From Aldrovandia affinis (taxonomy: Eukaryota > Chordata > Actinopteri > Notacanthiformes > Halosauridae), in the NCBI GenBank assembly GCA_029706075.1, contig JAINUG010000226.1, positions 1,023,501 to 1,087,500 of the forward strand: a stretch of 64,000 nucleotides of DNA, written 5' to 3'. Made by a program: the position numbers and the translations under genes. Shown here one piece after another: positions 38,897 to 49,899 of the stretch. The notes beneath the pieces are model-generated. The model saw nothing but the letters and a program-made list of their open reading frames with translations. It was not told where the DNA came from and searched no databases. Positions within the stretch are counted from its first letter, which is position 1; each line of letters begins with the position of its first letter.

Positions 38897-38964
38897 CGAG
38901 AGAGAAAGAGAGAGGGAGAGAGGGAGAGGGAGAGGGGAGAGAGAGAGAGAGAGATAGAGAGAGA

Positions 38965-39003
<39 letters not shown>

Positions 39004-39020
39004 GAGCAAGGGAGAGGGAG
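38697..39020. repeat. 320-bp polypurine (GA)n tract
   Basis: The tract is almost uninterrupted G and A on the plus strand, with only a few C or T, mixing GA, GGGA and AAAG units. On the transcript strand it is a very long pyrimidine tract that ends about 10 nt from the acceptor of the second HMG-box exon. The long Ser/Leu-rich ORFs across it are repeat artefacts. Confidence 0.95.
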
Positions 39021-40057
39021 AAAAAGAGAGATATTCATGAGGAAGAGTTACTCAATTTAAAACTCACAGAAACATGAAACAAAAGTTTCTACCTCTGACA
39101 ACCATTTCAGATGCCTGATTCTTCTTTCAGAAAAAATAAACTAATAATGATGTAGAAGTATATAAAGTGCTGTATATTATTCATACTGTATTGTGTGTAA
39201 ATATTGTGCACTGCATGTTTACAAGTACGACTGCTTTCCTCTGAGGTTTCAGTCTCAATTTCACACCCTCATTATTCTTTAAAATACTGAGCTGACTGCA
39301 ACCACCTCAACAGGGGATACACTCGACCTCTCGGACCCGGGGCCGGCTCGGCCAGACAGTCTGGCGATGTAGTGGTACTGTTCTGAGGTCTAACCCCACC
39401 CCTGCTGAAAGCGCTCGCTGCTGCCGGCCAACAAAGCCTCATTCACCCCACTGTGGTTCCACATGCGGTTAAAGTTCTCCACGGGAGAGCACTGTGGAAA
39501 CCAAACTCCCGCTCACTGTTAGGCGGGACTCATCAGCGACCAAACTGGGATATCTGCATATGCACGGAAACACTGTGAGCGTGAGCTGTGAGCTTTACTG
39601 CACAGTGTAAATGTCCAACTGAAATGTAAATCCATTCACAACCCGTCGGTATGGTAACTAACCGCACGGTACTACCATATTGACCGTGACCGTGACATCA
39701 TCAGAGAGCTCATCGATTTTATCACAAATCCTTCAACGTGAACAAAATCGTGACGTATTCGAAAGACCGAAGAACAAGACCAGTTCAACTACACGAAGCT
39801 GGCTTTTGAATAAACATTAACAAACCATTGTAATATTTACAAAAATAACATTAGAGTACGAAATCAGTGTGGGCACTGTCTAAGACACAATGGATGAGGA
39901 AACCATGCGGTGGACCTGGACTGCAAGGCCTTAATCTATAAAAGACTCCACAGCGCCACCTGTAGAGTTTGGCAATGCGAGCGGTTGAACTGCGGATTTT
40001 AAACCGCGGCGCTCTGGTCCGATCAGTGGTAATGGAGGGTGTGGTCCGGCCCCTTAC

Positions 40058-40220
40058 CCGCCGCCCCAGAATCTGATTGATGGCTGCGCTCTCCTTCAGC
40101 GTGCACTCTGCCACCACCTTGGCCCTCATCTCCTTCATGTAGAGCATGAACGCGTTCAGCGGCTTCTTTATGTGCGGCTGCTTCTTCTTCTCGTCCTCCT
40201 TTTTAGAGTCCTGATGTTTC
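40058..40220 (-). CDS. tcf7l2: tcf7l2 HMG box, first part
   Basis: After CCCACAG this 163-nt exon encodes [14 protein letters not shown], then [18 protein letters not shown], then [18 protein letters not shown] and LGRR, before a GTAAGG donor. [18 protein letters not shown] begins the sequence-specific HMG box that binds CTTTG(A/T)(A/T) and bends DNA. It contains helix 1 and most of helix 2. The acidic and lysine-rich lead-in differs slightly from human (EDEKKKQ versus EEEKKK). The exon end is in phase 0 with the next exon, which starts at the Trp of the HMG core. Confidence 0.97.
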
Positions 40221-40798
40221 CTGTGGGGGGGAGAGAGTGTGTGGGAGGGTTACTCATTGTCTCATTGTGTGCGTTTTTCTTTTTCTTTAGTCAAAAGTAG
40301 CATTGTTTAGCACCTTGGTGCCCTATGGTGAACCCTATGTTGACAAACGCATATATATACATATATATATATACACACACAGGATGGTATTCCCCTTTTT
40401 TTAACGGTGGAATCAGAACTGAAAGGACACACAATAACGAGGGAAACAGAATCGCAATGTTGAAGACCGGCTTAAGGAAGTTAGGAGAAACGCCACGCTT
40501 GAAGTGTCTGCAGTCTCCTGCAGAAAGCGTGACTCGTTGGCCCTCAATGTGCCGAACGCTGTGTGGGTCACAGGTTCAAATCGGGCACGTGACAAAGCCA
40601 CTGTACCCTTGGGACAATCGAGGCACGACAACAGCAGGCCCACAGGGGGGGGCAGGTGCCAATAGCCCCCCAACAGAAAGAGTCACGCTCCGTTTCTCCA
40701 CATTGGGGAATGACACAGGGCCTTAAACACGGACTCACAACACAGAGCGAGAAGGGGAGAGTGTGTGAGGGGGGAGGAAGAGAAGGAGAGGGACTCAC

Positions 40799-40921
40799 GA
40801 GCTGTTGAGGGAGCCGATGTCGCTGTGGGAGGACTCCTGCTTGACGTTGGGCGTGACGATGGCCGGGTGGGGGATCCCTGTGGTGTGCAAACTGTGGTGG
40901 GGGGGCACCATGTGGGGGAAT
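40799..40921 (-). CDS. tcf7l2: tcf7l2 exon with SUMO-type VKQE site; alternative upstream acceptor at 40936
   Basis: The 123-nt exon (acceptor CCTCCAG) encodes [19 protein letters not shown], then [21 protein letters not shown], and ends TC before GTGAGT. VKQE fits the psi-K-x-E SUMO consensus and matches a known SUMO acceptor region of TCF7L2. A second acceptor, CACAG, lies 15 nt further upstream. Its use would start the exon at 40936 and insert five in-frame residues, giving MSSFLASRF instead of MSRF. This is the counterpart of the SFLSS insert in other TCF7L2 isoforms. Both acceptors preserve frame. Confidence 0.94.
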
Positions 40922-41210
40922 CTGGAGGCGAGAAAACTGTGTAAATCGTCAGAGTGGACAAGGGTGAAATGAGAGATGGGCACATAAACAAGCGCACGCT
41001 AGCACACGCACGCACATTAACACTCACACCAACACTCATACACACTTCACACTTACACATACTCAAAACTCAATGGTTAACATGATTAGATAACACAGTG
41101 ATAGGTTGGGGGGCTGCTGCCTAATCCCTCCTCCCTGACCTCCAGACAATAAGGCTTACAAAAGGGTCTGACTGCACTGGGAGATCACCCAATGGACAAT
41201 CACGGCACAT

Positions 41211-41419
41211 TACATTTACATTTTACATTTTAGGCATTTAGCAGACGCTCTTATCCAGAGCGACTTACAGTTTGACATTTCTTTACATACAATCCATTTA
41301 TACAGCTGGATATTAACTGAAGCAATTCAGGTTAAGTACCTTGCTCAAGGGTACAACGGCAGTGTCCCAACCTGGGGATTGAACCTGCAACCTTAACGTT
41401 ACAAGCCCAGTTCCCTAAG
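41211..41419 (-). mobile_element. 5'-truncated SINE copy
   Basis: The minus strand reads GGTTGCAGGTTCAATCCCCA (B-box region), GACACTGCCGTTGTACCCTT, GAGCAAGGTACTTAACCTGA and the tail GTAAGTCGCTCTGGATAAGA GCGTCTGCTAAATGCC. It is a widespread fish SINE type whose tRNA-like first third is missing. It sits in the intron between 40.9 and 45.1 kb. Confidence 0.8.
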
Positions 41420-41960
41420 CGGGAGAAACAGAAACACACACCGGTTGTCGCTGTGAAAGGCTGTGTGAGGTTCTGTGATGAGTGGATGACTGTCCATTTG
41501 CATTTACATCTTTGTAGGTGCAGTCAAGGTTGTAGGAGTGGGGTGTAGACAAGCACGTGCGTGGGTGTGGCCAAGAGAGTGGGTGTAGATAAGGGTGAAG
41601 GCACACAACGGTGTAGATGTGGCTGTGGACAGGGCTGTAGCTGCGTATGTAGACATGGGTGTAGGGCGTAGATAAGGCTATAGGTGTAGATTCAGGCCAC
41701 TCTGTACTGGCAGAGAGAGAGAGAGAGAGCTCACTCTACGGGGGGTCTCGGTCGTTGGCAGCGGGCGCAGTCTAGGTCTCGCTGCGTAAACTCGGCCTGG
41801 TTTCAGAACTTTCAGAACTCTCAGTCCGGGCTGAGAGCCACTTCCCCTAACCGTTAGATCTTTTCCCTTCCGTATCAGCGATGCGATCGTAATTACCTCC
41901 CCGTTTACTTCTATCGTCACGCTCATCGTTAGCATATCGTTAGCATATCGTTAGCATATC

Positions 41961-42082
<122 letters not shown>

Positions 42083-42219
42083 TATCGTTAGCACCCCACA
42101 TCCTGTCTGCGTTAATGCGGCCATCGGCCTCATCGCTCTGGCGGCTCTCGTGATGAGCACAAAGGCACACAAAGGAGTGCTTTGTGTGTGTGTGTATTAG
42201 TGTGTGTGTGCATGTGTAT

Positions 42220-42252
<33 letters not shown>

Positions 42253-42699
42253 ATGTGTGTATTAGTGTGTGCATATTAGTGTGTGTGTGTGTGTGTGCAT
42301 GTGTGCATTAGTATGCATGTGTATTAGTATGTGCGTGTGTGTGTGTCCATGTGTATATTAGTATGTGTGTGTATGTGCGCGTGAACGTGTCAGTTGTGTG
42401 TGACTGTACACAAATCAGTGCAGAAGATTGGCTGATGAAAAAAAAAAAAAAATGAAAAAAAAGATATATATATATATTTTTTTGTAAAGTAGCTTATTAC
42501 CGGGCCAGTGTCTGGCTGCATGGCTCCAAGCCAGAATATAACGATGAGCCTAAACTTGCGAGGAACAACTATTTTGTGTTGGAGGTGCTCTCTGGGGGAT
42601 CCTGTTTCCCTCTCCCCTCCGCGCCCGCACCTCTCGTCTCCTCTCTTCATCACTGTCATGTTCCTGTGTGCGGTGTCACCCCCCCCCCCCCCCTCCCTC

Positions 42700-43960
42700 C
42701 CATCCTTCCTCACACGTGGGCTGCAGGGACGAGCGGACCCTTCCTCCCCAGATACAGGCCCCTTTGAGCTGCACAGGATCCGCCATCATTATCCCTCTCT
42801 CCCTCCATCCCCCTGCACTTGTTACATTTCGTCTATTCCCGGATCCAATTTTTTCCCCTTCTTCTTTTTCCTCTCTCTCTCTCTCTCCCCTCTCTCCCCT
42901 GTCCCCCCCCCCCCAGCGCAGCCCAGGTTATGGTTTAAACATGATGCTGCTCTCTTTGAAGCCGGCTGGGGCGCGGAATCAGCCCTCATCAGCAGCCCGG
43001 CGCCTCGGACCAATTTAGCCGGGCAGAAGGGCCCCGCAGCTCCCTGGTCTCCATCTAAAGGGGGCGACCGCGGCGCGCCCGCCCAGCGTCGGCAAGGGCC
43101 GTTTAATTGCCAATCCGAGGCAGCAGCGCGCCTGTTTAATGGATAATGACCCGTTCGCTCCTTCCCAGAAGCCACCGGTCCCCGGCACAGCCACGGAGCG
43201 GATATCAAAGGCCAGGGCCCGCACCGGGGCGAGGGGCCGCCGCCGCTTACTCTCGCCAATACACCGTAAACCCCCCCCCGCCCCAGACGTCGGTCATCCC
43301 TTTATCAAAAATAATGTATTTAATTTGCCCTACCTTCTTTCTCTCGATGTTCAATGTTTTTTTTAAAGACCGGGGTACCTGGTTAGAGAGGGTTTATCCC
43401 GGGGAGCGCCGTGCGTGGGGGCTTTCGGAATACTAACGCGCTAAGAACTGTGCCAGTCGGGGTCCCCCAGTCCCCCCTCTTGCCAGAATGTTCCCTCTGT
43501 ACTAAAAGGCAGCGGGTCTGGAATAAAATATGGCCGTCTCTCTCGGCCTCGCTGTCTCCGTCTCCGTCCGCCGCCGGACTTTAAATGCGCACAGCACCGC
43601 CGCACATCTGGGGAATGGTTTTTTTCCTTTTCTTTTCACCCTCTTCCTCTAAATGCTCATTTGTGTGGAGACGCAAGGCACACAAACGCACCTGGCCTTC
43701 GCATTCCACGACACCAGCGAAAAGGAAGAGGGGTCAGACCCTCCCGCCGTTTCAACGCGAGCATGCTCAACCGCGCTCTCGCCAGACACGCGCACAGACC
43801 TTCACCTGCGAATCGATGCTAATTCAATTACGGATTATCAACGTGCATTAGCCGTCCCCGGCCCATCGCCAGCTCCCAGACCCTCCACCAATTCAATTAG
43901 CCGCACTGGAAATAAGATGATCACAATATAAACCTCCTCGTTAAGGTCAATTAGCCATCA
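42700..43960. promoter_or_regulatory. GC-rich intronic block with homeodomain- and TCF-like motifs
   Basis: The middle of the 45.1-to-40.9-kb intron has a CpG-rich core (GACCGCGGCGCGCCCGCCCA, GGGGCCGCCGCCGC). It contains GATATCAAAGG (TCF/LEF-type), TTTAATTGCCAAT and CAATTAGCC. Such mixtures are typical of developmental enhancers or minor promoters. No exon with good splice sites was identified in it. Confidence 0.35.
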
Positions 43961-44122
43961 CGTACACACAGGGGCCGCTGGCTGCCGGGTGAACACTGTG
44001 CCAGACGCACGGGATTCAGCTGAGGTTAGCCAGGGCACGACTGTGGCAGGGGTGTGTGAGAGAGAGTGTGTGTGTGTGTGTGTGTGTTGTGTGTGTGTGC
44101 GTGTTGTGTGCATGGATGGGTG

Positions 44123-44157
<35 letters not shown>

Positions 44158-45086
44158 GTCCACACACAAGCCTTTCACATGACAACCTGAGGAACTGTGG
44201 GTGATTCAGTGCTGCACATGCACACACACACCTCCCTCTCAGAAACTTGTGGCTCAGCAGTTACTCAGTTTCAGAGAGGAGTGGTGGATGGGGTCCGGCC
44301 GGCCCCACAGAGCCGGTTTCTACATTTACAGTGCAATTACATACCAGTGTTTCAGTGTCTGGAGGCCAGCCTGACACATATTTCACCCTCCTCCTCCCAA
44401 CTATAAACCATGTGTGTTTTCTGACATTCAAAAATGGTAATACCATCATTATTGGAATGGGCCTTGCACTTTGGGCTCATGGGGGCTAAGGGGGGGTTGA
44501 CAGCCATATGTTTTTTCTTCTGTCTCAGTTTTAAAACTTTTTTTTTTTCAAGACACTAAAGCAAAACTCAGGGTGTTTGTCATCTACAGTTAACCCTTTA
44601 GTACGTCTGAGAGCCCGGGACTGCTCTGAGACTGCTGCTGTTCCCCCCCGACCCCCCCCATCTCCCAAGAGAACAATTCCACACAGAGAAACTAAACACA
44701 AAATACAGACCCAAACCCCTGCCCTGTGAGAAGCGCCTCTCGTGCGCGGACGTGCCTTTTAACAGGCCTCGCCCAGCTCCGCGTTTGAGAAAACCTCCCC
44801 CCCTCCTCCACAGCAACCAGCGAGGGTAAACGTGCATCAGGGGCCTCATTACAGAAACGCTCGTAATAATTAATATTTTAATATCTACGTGGGCCACTGT
44901 GGGGATTGCCTTTATTAATAGGGAGGCAAAGGCAGCTTTTCCTTCGGGGAAAAGTTCTGGAGGATCGGAGCAGATGGAGTAACATCACTTCTGGGCCCCC
45001 TGCTGTTTCAAAAGGGCATGCACATCCCCCCACCCCCCCAACCCAACACATACCCCCCCCCTTTTCCTTTTTAGAAAGCGACTCAC

Positions 45087-45173
45087 CTTGACATGGACGC
45101 ATTGACGGTGAGTGCGGTGGGGTAAGGGTGCCTAAATCCGCCCGTTGTGATTGGATACACCGGCTGACCTTGC
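45087..45173 (-). CDS. tcf7l2: tcf7l2 exon GQPVYPITTGGF
   Basis: The 87-nt exon follows TTCGCAG, completes the split Gln codon and encodes GQPVYPITTGGFRHPYP then TALTVNASMS. It ends with AG of an Arg codon at a GTGAGT donor. This matches human TCF7L2 exactly as far as I recall. It lies in the middle regulatory region between LVPQ and the HMG box. Its 3' end is where vertebrate TCF7L1 and TCF7L2 vary by splicing in or out a short SFLSS-type insert; here the choice appears to be made at the acceptor of the next exon. Confidence 0.94.
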
Positions 45174-45298
45174 CTGCGAAGAAGAAAGAGAGCGCGGGAG
45201 AAAAAAGGTAAAAGCGCTTTCCAAACGCCGGCCGGGCTTTTTCTTTTCTCATTTGATCAGAACAAAAAAAAAAAAATCTCGGGGATTGCAGAGCGGGG

Positions 45299-45680
45299 AT
45301 CAAAGGGAGCAAACTCCGAACAATTTGAATGCCACAAATCTGATAGGAATGGCTAATTAAATTTTATAACCCTTGCTTGTGTCAATGGAGAGCCTTCTCC
45401 CTGAGCTGCGGCTAGGTGTTTTGTTGTGATAATTAAAGACGAAGCTCCGAACGCTTTAATGGAGCCATCACGCTAATTGAGCTCTACACATCCAAAAGGA
45501 AAAACAATAATGAATGTAAATTTATACCAAAATAAAGCGCAGCGAATCAAAGAGAGGCAAGGCCCGCTCCGGGCTTCTCTCGGTATTTAGATCGCGGTGA
45601 GAAAACATTAAATTAACAGAGCTTAATTTGTAGCCTTTTGTCATATTAACAAGTGTTGACACGGGCTACCGGGGGAAGGG
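45299..45680. promoter_or_regulatory. AATTA-rich non-repetitive block upstream of an exon, candidate conserved element
   Basis: Starting about 130 bp upstream (transcript sense) of the exon at 45173 is repeat-free sequence dense in homeodomain-type cores (GGCTAATTAAA, GATAATTAAAG, CGCTAATTGAG, ATTAAATTAACAG). It holds two TCF-type words, GGATCAAAGGG and AATCAAAGAG. It contrasts with the surrounding repeat-rich intron. Confidence 0.35.
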
Positions 45681-46195
45681 CCCCCGTGTGGAATTGTGGG
45701 TAAAGTACTGGCAATCACAGTTCATTACTTTAATTGGACAATACAGCAACATGCAAAATAGCATTCTCTCCACAAAGAAGGAACTTGAGGTTGAGGTTGA
45801 GGGGGAGGCAGTGTGTGTTTTTGTGGGCGGTGAAAGTGGCAGTGTAATCGCCGGAATGTGTAAGGTGGGGAGGGTGTCATGTTGCCACAGGCTTCTGTAA
45901 TGTTAAAGGTTAGGTCGGGGGGGCTAATAATAGTGAGGAAGCTTTCAAGATGGCGGCAGATAAAAATGACTTTCACAAAAATGCTAAGACGAGCAGAAGG
46001 GGTGGGTGACGCTCCTGCTAACCGACAGGAGGGACAAGCAGCCCCCTCCTCCAGCACAAACCCCGCTGGTCGCACTGGGGATCAGGCGAGGGGTCAAAGG
46101 GCATAATAAGACACGGTTCTGTAGCACTCGTGTCCAGAATTGGATCTAAATGCAATAATTTACTTGCGACTCCTATACATGATTGCACCATGTTA

Positions 46196-46365
46196 GACAT
46201 GGTGCTTCTGTGTGGTTCTGTGTGGCTCAGCAGGTAGAGCACGGCGCTGACAACGCTTAGGTTGTGGGTTCGATTCCCCTGGGACCACATATACTGAAAA
46301 AAATGTATGCATTCACTACTGTAAGTCACTTAGGGTAAAAGCGTCTGCTAAATAGTATTATATTT
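46196..46365 (+). mobile_element. tRNA-derived SINE copy
   Basis: It begins GGTTCTGTGTGGCTCAGCAG, has GGTTCGATTCCCCTGGGACC as the B-box region, then the tail GTAAGTCACTTAGGGTAAAA GCGTCTGCTAAATA. It is the same family as 5938-6078, in opposite orientation. Confidence 0.78.
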
Positions 46366-46681
46366 ATATGATATTTATATATGTGTGCTGTTAATTTGAA
46401 GAATTTGAGCAAAATGAGCTTCTTCAAGTTAAAATGTAAACTCATTAGCCATAGTTTAGCTGGTAAGTCTCATCTGATAAAATGTACCGACAATGTCTTT
46501 GTCGGTGAGGGTGGAGGTGGAGGTGGGGGTGGGGGATTGAGGAGGGGTAAAATAACTTTAACATTCAATCATTGGTATCTGTATCTGTAGATAAGCTTAA
46601 ATAGCTGCTGGTAAAGACACAGCACAGCAAGATAAAACATCATAAGTAGCTGTTATAGCAGGAAAAAGGGGCTTTACTTAC

Positions 46682-46784
46682 TGTGGTACTAGCCATCCAA
46701 GCGGATGGGGGATTTGGCCTACTGTGCCAGGAGACAAGGGGTAATATGGCGATATATCAGGAGGATGTGGAGGTCTTGGGATTC
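46682..46784 (-). CDS. tcf7l2: tcf7l2 exon with the LVPQ motif
   Basis: The exon begins after CTCTACAG with GA, completing a Gly codon, and reads [17 protein letters not shown], then the [15 protein letters not shown] stretch. The final Gln codon is split at a GTAAGT donor. It is 103 nt. This proline-rich segment belongs to the Groucho/TLE-binding and context-dependent regulatory region. LVPQ is the motif associated with the repressive behaviour of TCF7L1 and TCF7L2 and is absent from LEF1 and TCF7. A (GA)n repeat at 46790-46829 (TC on the coding strand) lies directly against the acceptor. Confidence 0.95.
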
Positions 46785-46786
46785 CT

Positions 46787-46789
<3 letters not shown>

Positions 46790-46829
<40 letters not shown>
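46790..46829. repeat. (GA)n tract next to a tcf7l2 acceptor
   Basis: About 20 GA units; on the transcript strand (TC)n runs right into the CTACAG acceptor of the LVPQ exon. Confidence 0.95.
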
Positions 46830-46831
<2 letters not shown>

Positions 46832-48116
46832 AAATGTTCAAACGTTTACCCCCTCAATTGGACGACCCTGTCCCCCCCTCTATGCAGACTACAGTAACGC
46901 TAAATTCATCTGTTGTGAAGTTCCACAATTGAACAAAGTCAAACATCACAGAGAACCGGCGCCCGGGTGCACAGCGCTAAACCGCGCGGTTTGATCAAAG
47001 CCCTCTGAGGTGCTGGCGCCGTAATGAGAGGATGAAAAAACGCTGCCCTGTCATGCCGCACCGTCGTGCCGACCGAATCAAGAGAACGAGTGCTCGCGAT
47101 AATCAAGGGACTCCATTTGTCCCTTGGTTTGGTTAAAATACAAAAACACACAACTGTTCGCACGCACATATACACAAAACAATGCTAAAAGCAGAGAGTT
47201 TTGAGGTTTGAAGCTGAGAGGTTTGCCGCCTCGGTCCCTTGAAGCATACGGTGAGCCATCGCCACGGACACCATAGCTACAGGAGTAGCTACCAACGTGA
47301 CTTCAACTGAGTGTTCTGAAATCCTAACAACAACAAAAAAATAATAGGGAGGGGGGGTGCTTGTACTCTGGAATTTACGGTAATCCAAACACAAACACGT
47401 GAGGAGCAGGGCCTGTGCTGGGGGGGCACAGCTGAGGCAGCGATTCGGCCCCCGCTCCCCGACAGCTGTCCGCTGTGGCCGCACGCTTCCTGTTCGCATT
47501 AAACCTCATTCCTGCTTTTTCATTTAGAAATTATTAGCGGTGTGTTATTCATTCGTACCGCAGCTCTGCTGAGCCCACGTGTGAAAACACAGGCAGCCCA
47601 CTGTCTGGCCTCTGTCGAAATATTGGAAGAATTGCTTTTTTTAATGTGTAATAACACTCCAAAAAAGCATTTTCACAAACACAAATTCAATTTGAAATTG
47701 AAGAATAAAAAAAATAAAAGCTTGTTATCTGGAAAGGGCTAAATATGGCAGAATCGATGGCACACAGAATCGATGTTTTAAAAACATCTTGTATGCTCAC
47801 TTCCACTGTTGAGGAGAAAAAAAAAATGCAAGAGTCACAAACGTCCCAAAATTTCTTCCAGAGATCTCTCAACTGCTTGTCATAAAATATGTTCTCGTAA
47901 AAAGAAAAAGATGGATTTTCCACCGGTGTAAAGCATGACCACGTAACACTGGCAGTCGTAGGCTTCCGCTGCCCGGACAGCTCCTAAAACCGGCTGACAC
48001 ACTTCAGCAGGGCACGCCAAGACCTTGGTGTGACATTTATGTACCTCAGCGCATATTTTCAGTCTGCTCTCTTCCCCAGCTGTTAGGACAACAGGGCGAA
48101 ACGAGGAGAAAAAAAC

Positions 48117-48655
48117 CCTACACACTCCTACTGAACCACTACACACTCCTACTGAGACACTACACACTCCCACTGTACCACTAAACACTCCCACTATAAC
48201 ACTACACACTCCTATGGAACCTCTACACACTCCTACTGAGACACTACACACTCCTACTGAACCACTACACACTCCTACTGAACCACTACACACTCCTACT
48301 GAACCACTACACACTCCTACTGAACCACTACACACTCCTACTGAACCACTACACACTCCTACTGAACCACTACACACTCCTACTGAACCACTACACACTC
48401 CTATTGGACACTTTCACTATACCACACATACTCCTACCACTAAACACCACTACACACTCCTACTGAACCATTACACACTCCTACTGAACTGAACTCTTAC
48501 TGAACCACTACACACTCCTACTGAACCACTACACACTCCTACTGAACCACTACACACTCCTACTGAACCACTATACACTCCTATTGGACCTCTACACACT
48601 TTCACTATACCACTACATACTCTCACTGTACCACTAAACACTCCCACTGTACGAC
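48117..48655. repeat. 21-bp minisatellite
   Basis: The unit is CACTCCTACTGAACCACTAC A, with about 20 copies, the central ones identical and the edges diverged. Because 21 is a multiple of three, it gives open frames with seven-residue repeats (TEPLHTP or GSVGVCS), which are not genes. It lies in the 52.9-to-46.8-kb intron. Confidence 0.93.
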
Positions 48656-48703
48656 ACAAGAGTCATAAGACATTTTTCTTAATTTAATTTCTATATCTAT
48701 ATA

Positions 48704-49096
48704 GGCCTCCCGCGTGGTCCAGTGGTTACAACATTCAACGCTGGCCACAGCGACAGGGGTTAGATTCCCCGTCGTGCCAGAGTAGGCTCTGGCCAGGAGT
48801 GCCACCAGGGGCAGCAATTGGCTGTCCGCCCCAGGGAGGGGGGAGAGAAGCCGACAGGACGTTCGCTGTGCACAGGAGTGGCCCTGTAGTACCGGGCTAC
48901 GGTCGATGGCCTGGCGAGTGCCGTCTCAGAGGAGACGATGCTTCGCCTTCGTCACTACCGGTCACAGGACTACGGCAGCGAACTCACATTACTAGGGGGG
49001 GATTGACTTGAAAAATAGCGGGTGTAATTGGCTACCAAATTGTGAGAAAATTGAATAAAATCAGAAAAACTAAATCTTAAAAAAATAAAATAATAA
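48704..49096 (+). mobile_element. SINE (GGCCTCCCG family) with target duplication
   Basis: The head GGCCTCCCGCGTGGTCCAGT and A/B-box-like sequence are followed by a long body and a 3' part with GTGTAATTGGCTACCAAATT and an A/T-rich end. Direct repeats TTCTATATCTATATA (48689-48703) and TTCTATATCTAAATA (49097-49111) match at 14 of 15 positions, marking the insertion. This is the most complete of the related pieces in the window. Confidence 0.82.
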
Positions 49097-49899
49097 TTCT
49101 ATATCTAAATATAATGAATTTTTTTGGGGAAAAATAATAATAATAATCAGGACATTACCACAAAAAGGTACAGAAAAAAAACATGTAAAAAAATGGCAAA
49201 AATCTCACTTGTTTAATATAAAGGCAAATAATATGACAATGAAATCCTCATAAACATCCACAAACTCAAAGTTGTCAGAAACGGTTGTGAAAGAATGCCT
49301 TCATCTTCAGCTGCGACAACATTCCTGCAAAGTTGAAGAAACGTTGAGAGAACGTTCGATATGGGCTCGGCTCATGTTCCCCTACTGTGCGGAGCACCTC
49401 AGCAATGCGCTACCCCGCCACCATGCCACACGACAGCTTTAAGATTGCTCGCGGATTAATTAAACGCTAAGCTCAATTAAGCAACGCCATTAACCGCTGC
49501 ATTTAACGGCATCCGAGCCAGACAGTACGAGGCAGAGACCGCCAAAGTCCTTCCACTGGAGGTAGTCGCAGAGGACAGCGTGAAAACACAGTGTTAGCCT
49601 GAGAGAGTGTTGAGCTCTGGCCAATAATCTACGAATACGATCACGCACGCACACACTTTGCTGGGCTGAAATAAAATGTAACATTTGACACAATCTGGAA
49701 TCCTAACAGCTGGATTTGTACCTAAACGATTTAGGGATGGAGCCCTGCTCTCAGGACAAGTGGCTGCCTGAGATTGAACCCCATGCCTTCCCGGACCAGA
49801 GTCCACTGCTCTAACCCATTTTAACGAGTCGAGAGCGAATCATGTTGATGGATAGATAGATTGATTAACTGACTCAGTAGAGTCACAGAAACTCTAGGC

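Noticed and set aside
38454-39038. Long Ser/Leu-rich and Arg/Glu-rich open frames on both strands
   Set aside because: They are translations of the polypurine tract. Only the part at 38579-38686 is real coding sequence, and it is bounded by splice sites.
42508-43146. 212-codon plus-strand open frame
   Set aside because: Proline/serine-rich from C runs and CpG-rich sequence, antisense within an intron, with no family resemblance.
46196-46275. tRNA gene
   Set aside because: A tRNA-like head with B-box is present but continues into a SINE body and tail, and a sister copy exists at 5.94-6.08 kb.
47880-48492. Open frames with seven-residue repeats (GSVGVCS, TEPLHTP)
   Set aside because: They arise from the 21-bp minisatellite in an intron.
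48117-48655. CRISPR-like array
   Set aside because: Head-to-tail repeats without unique spacers in a vertebrate intron; it is a minisatellite.
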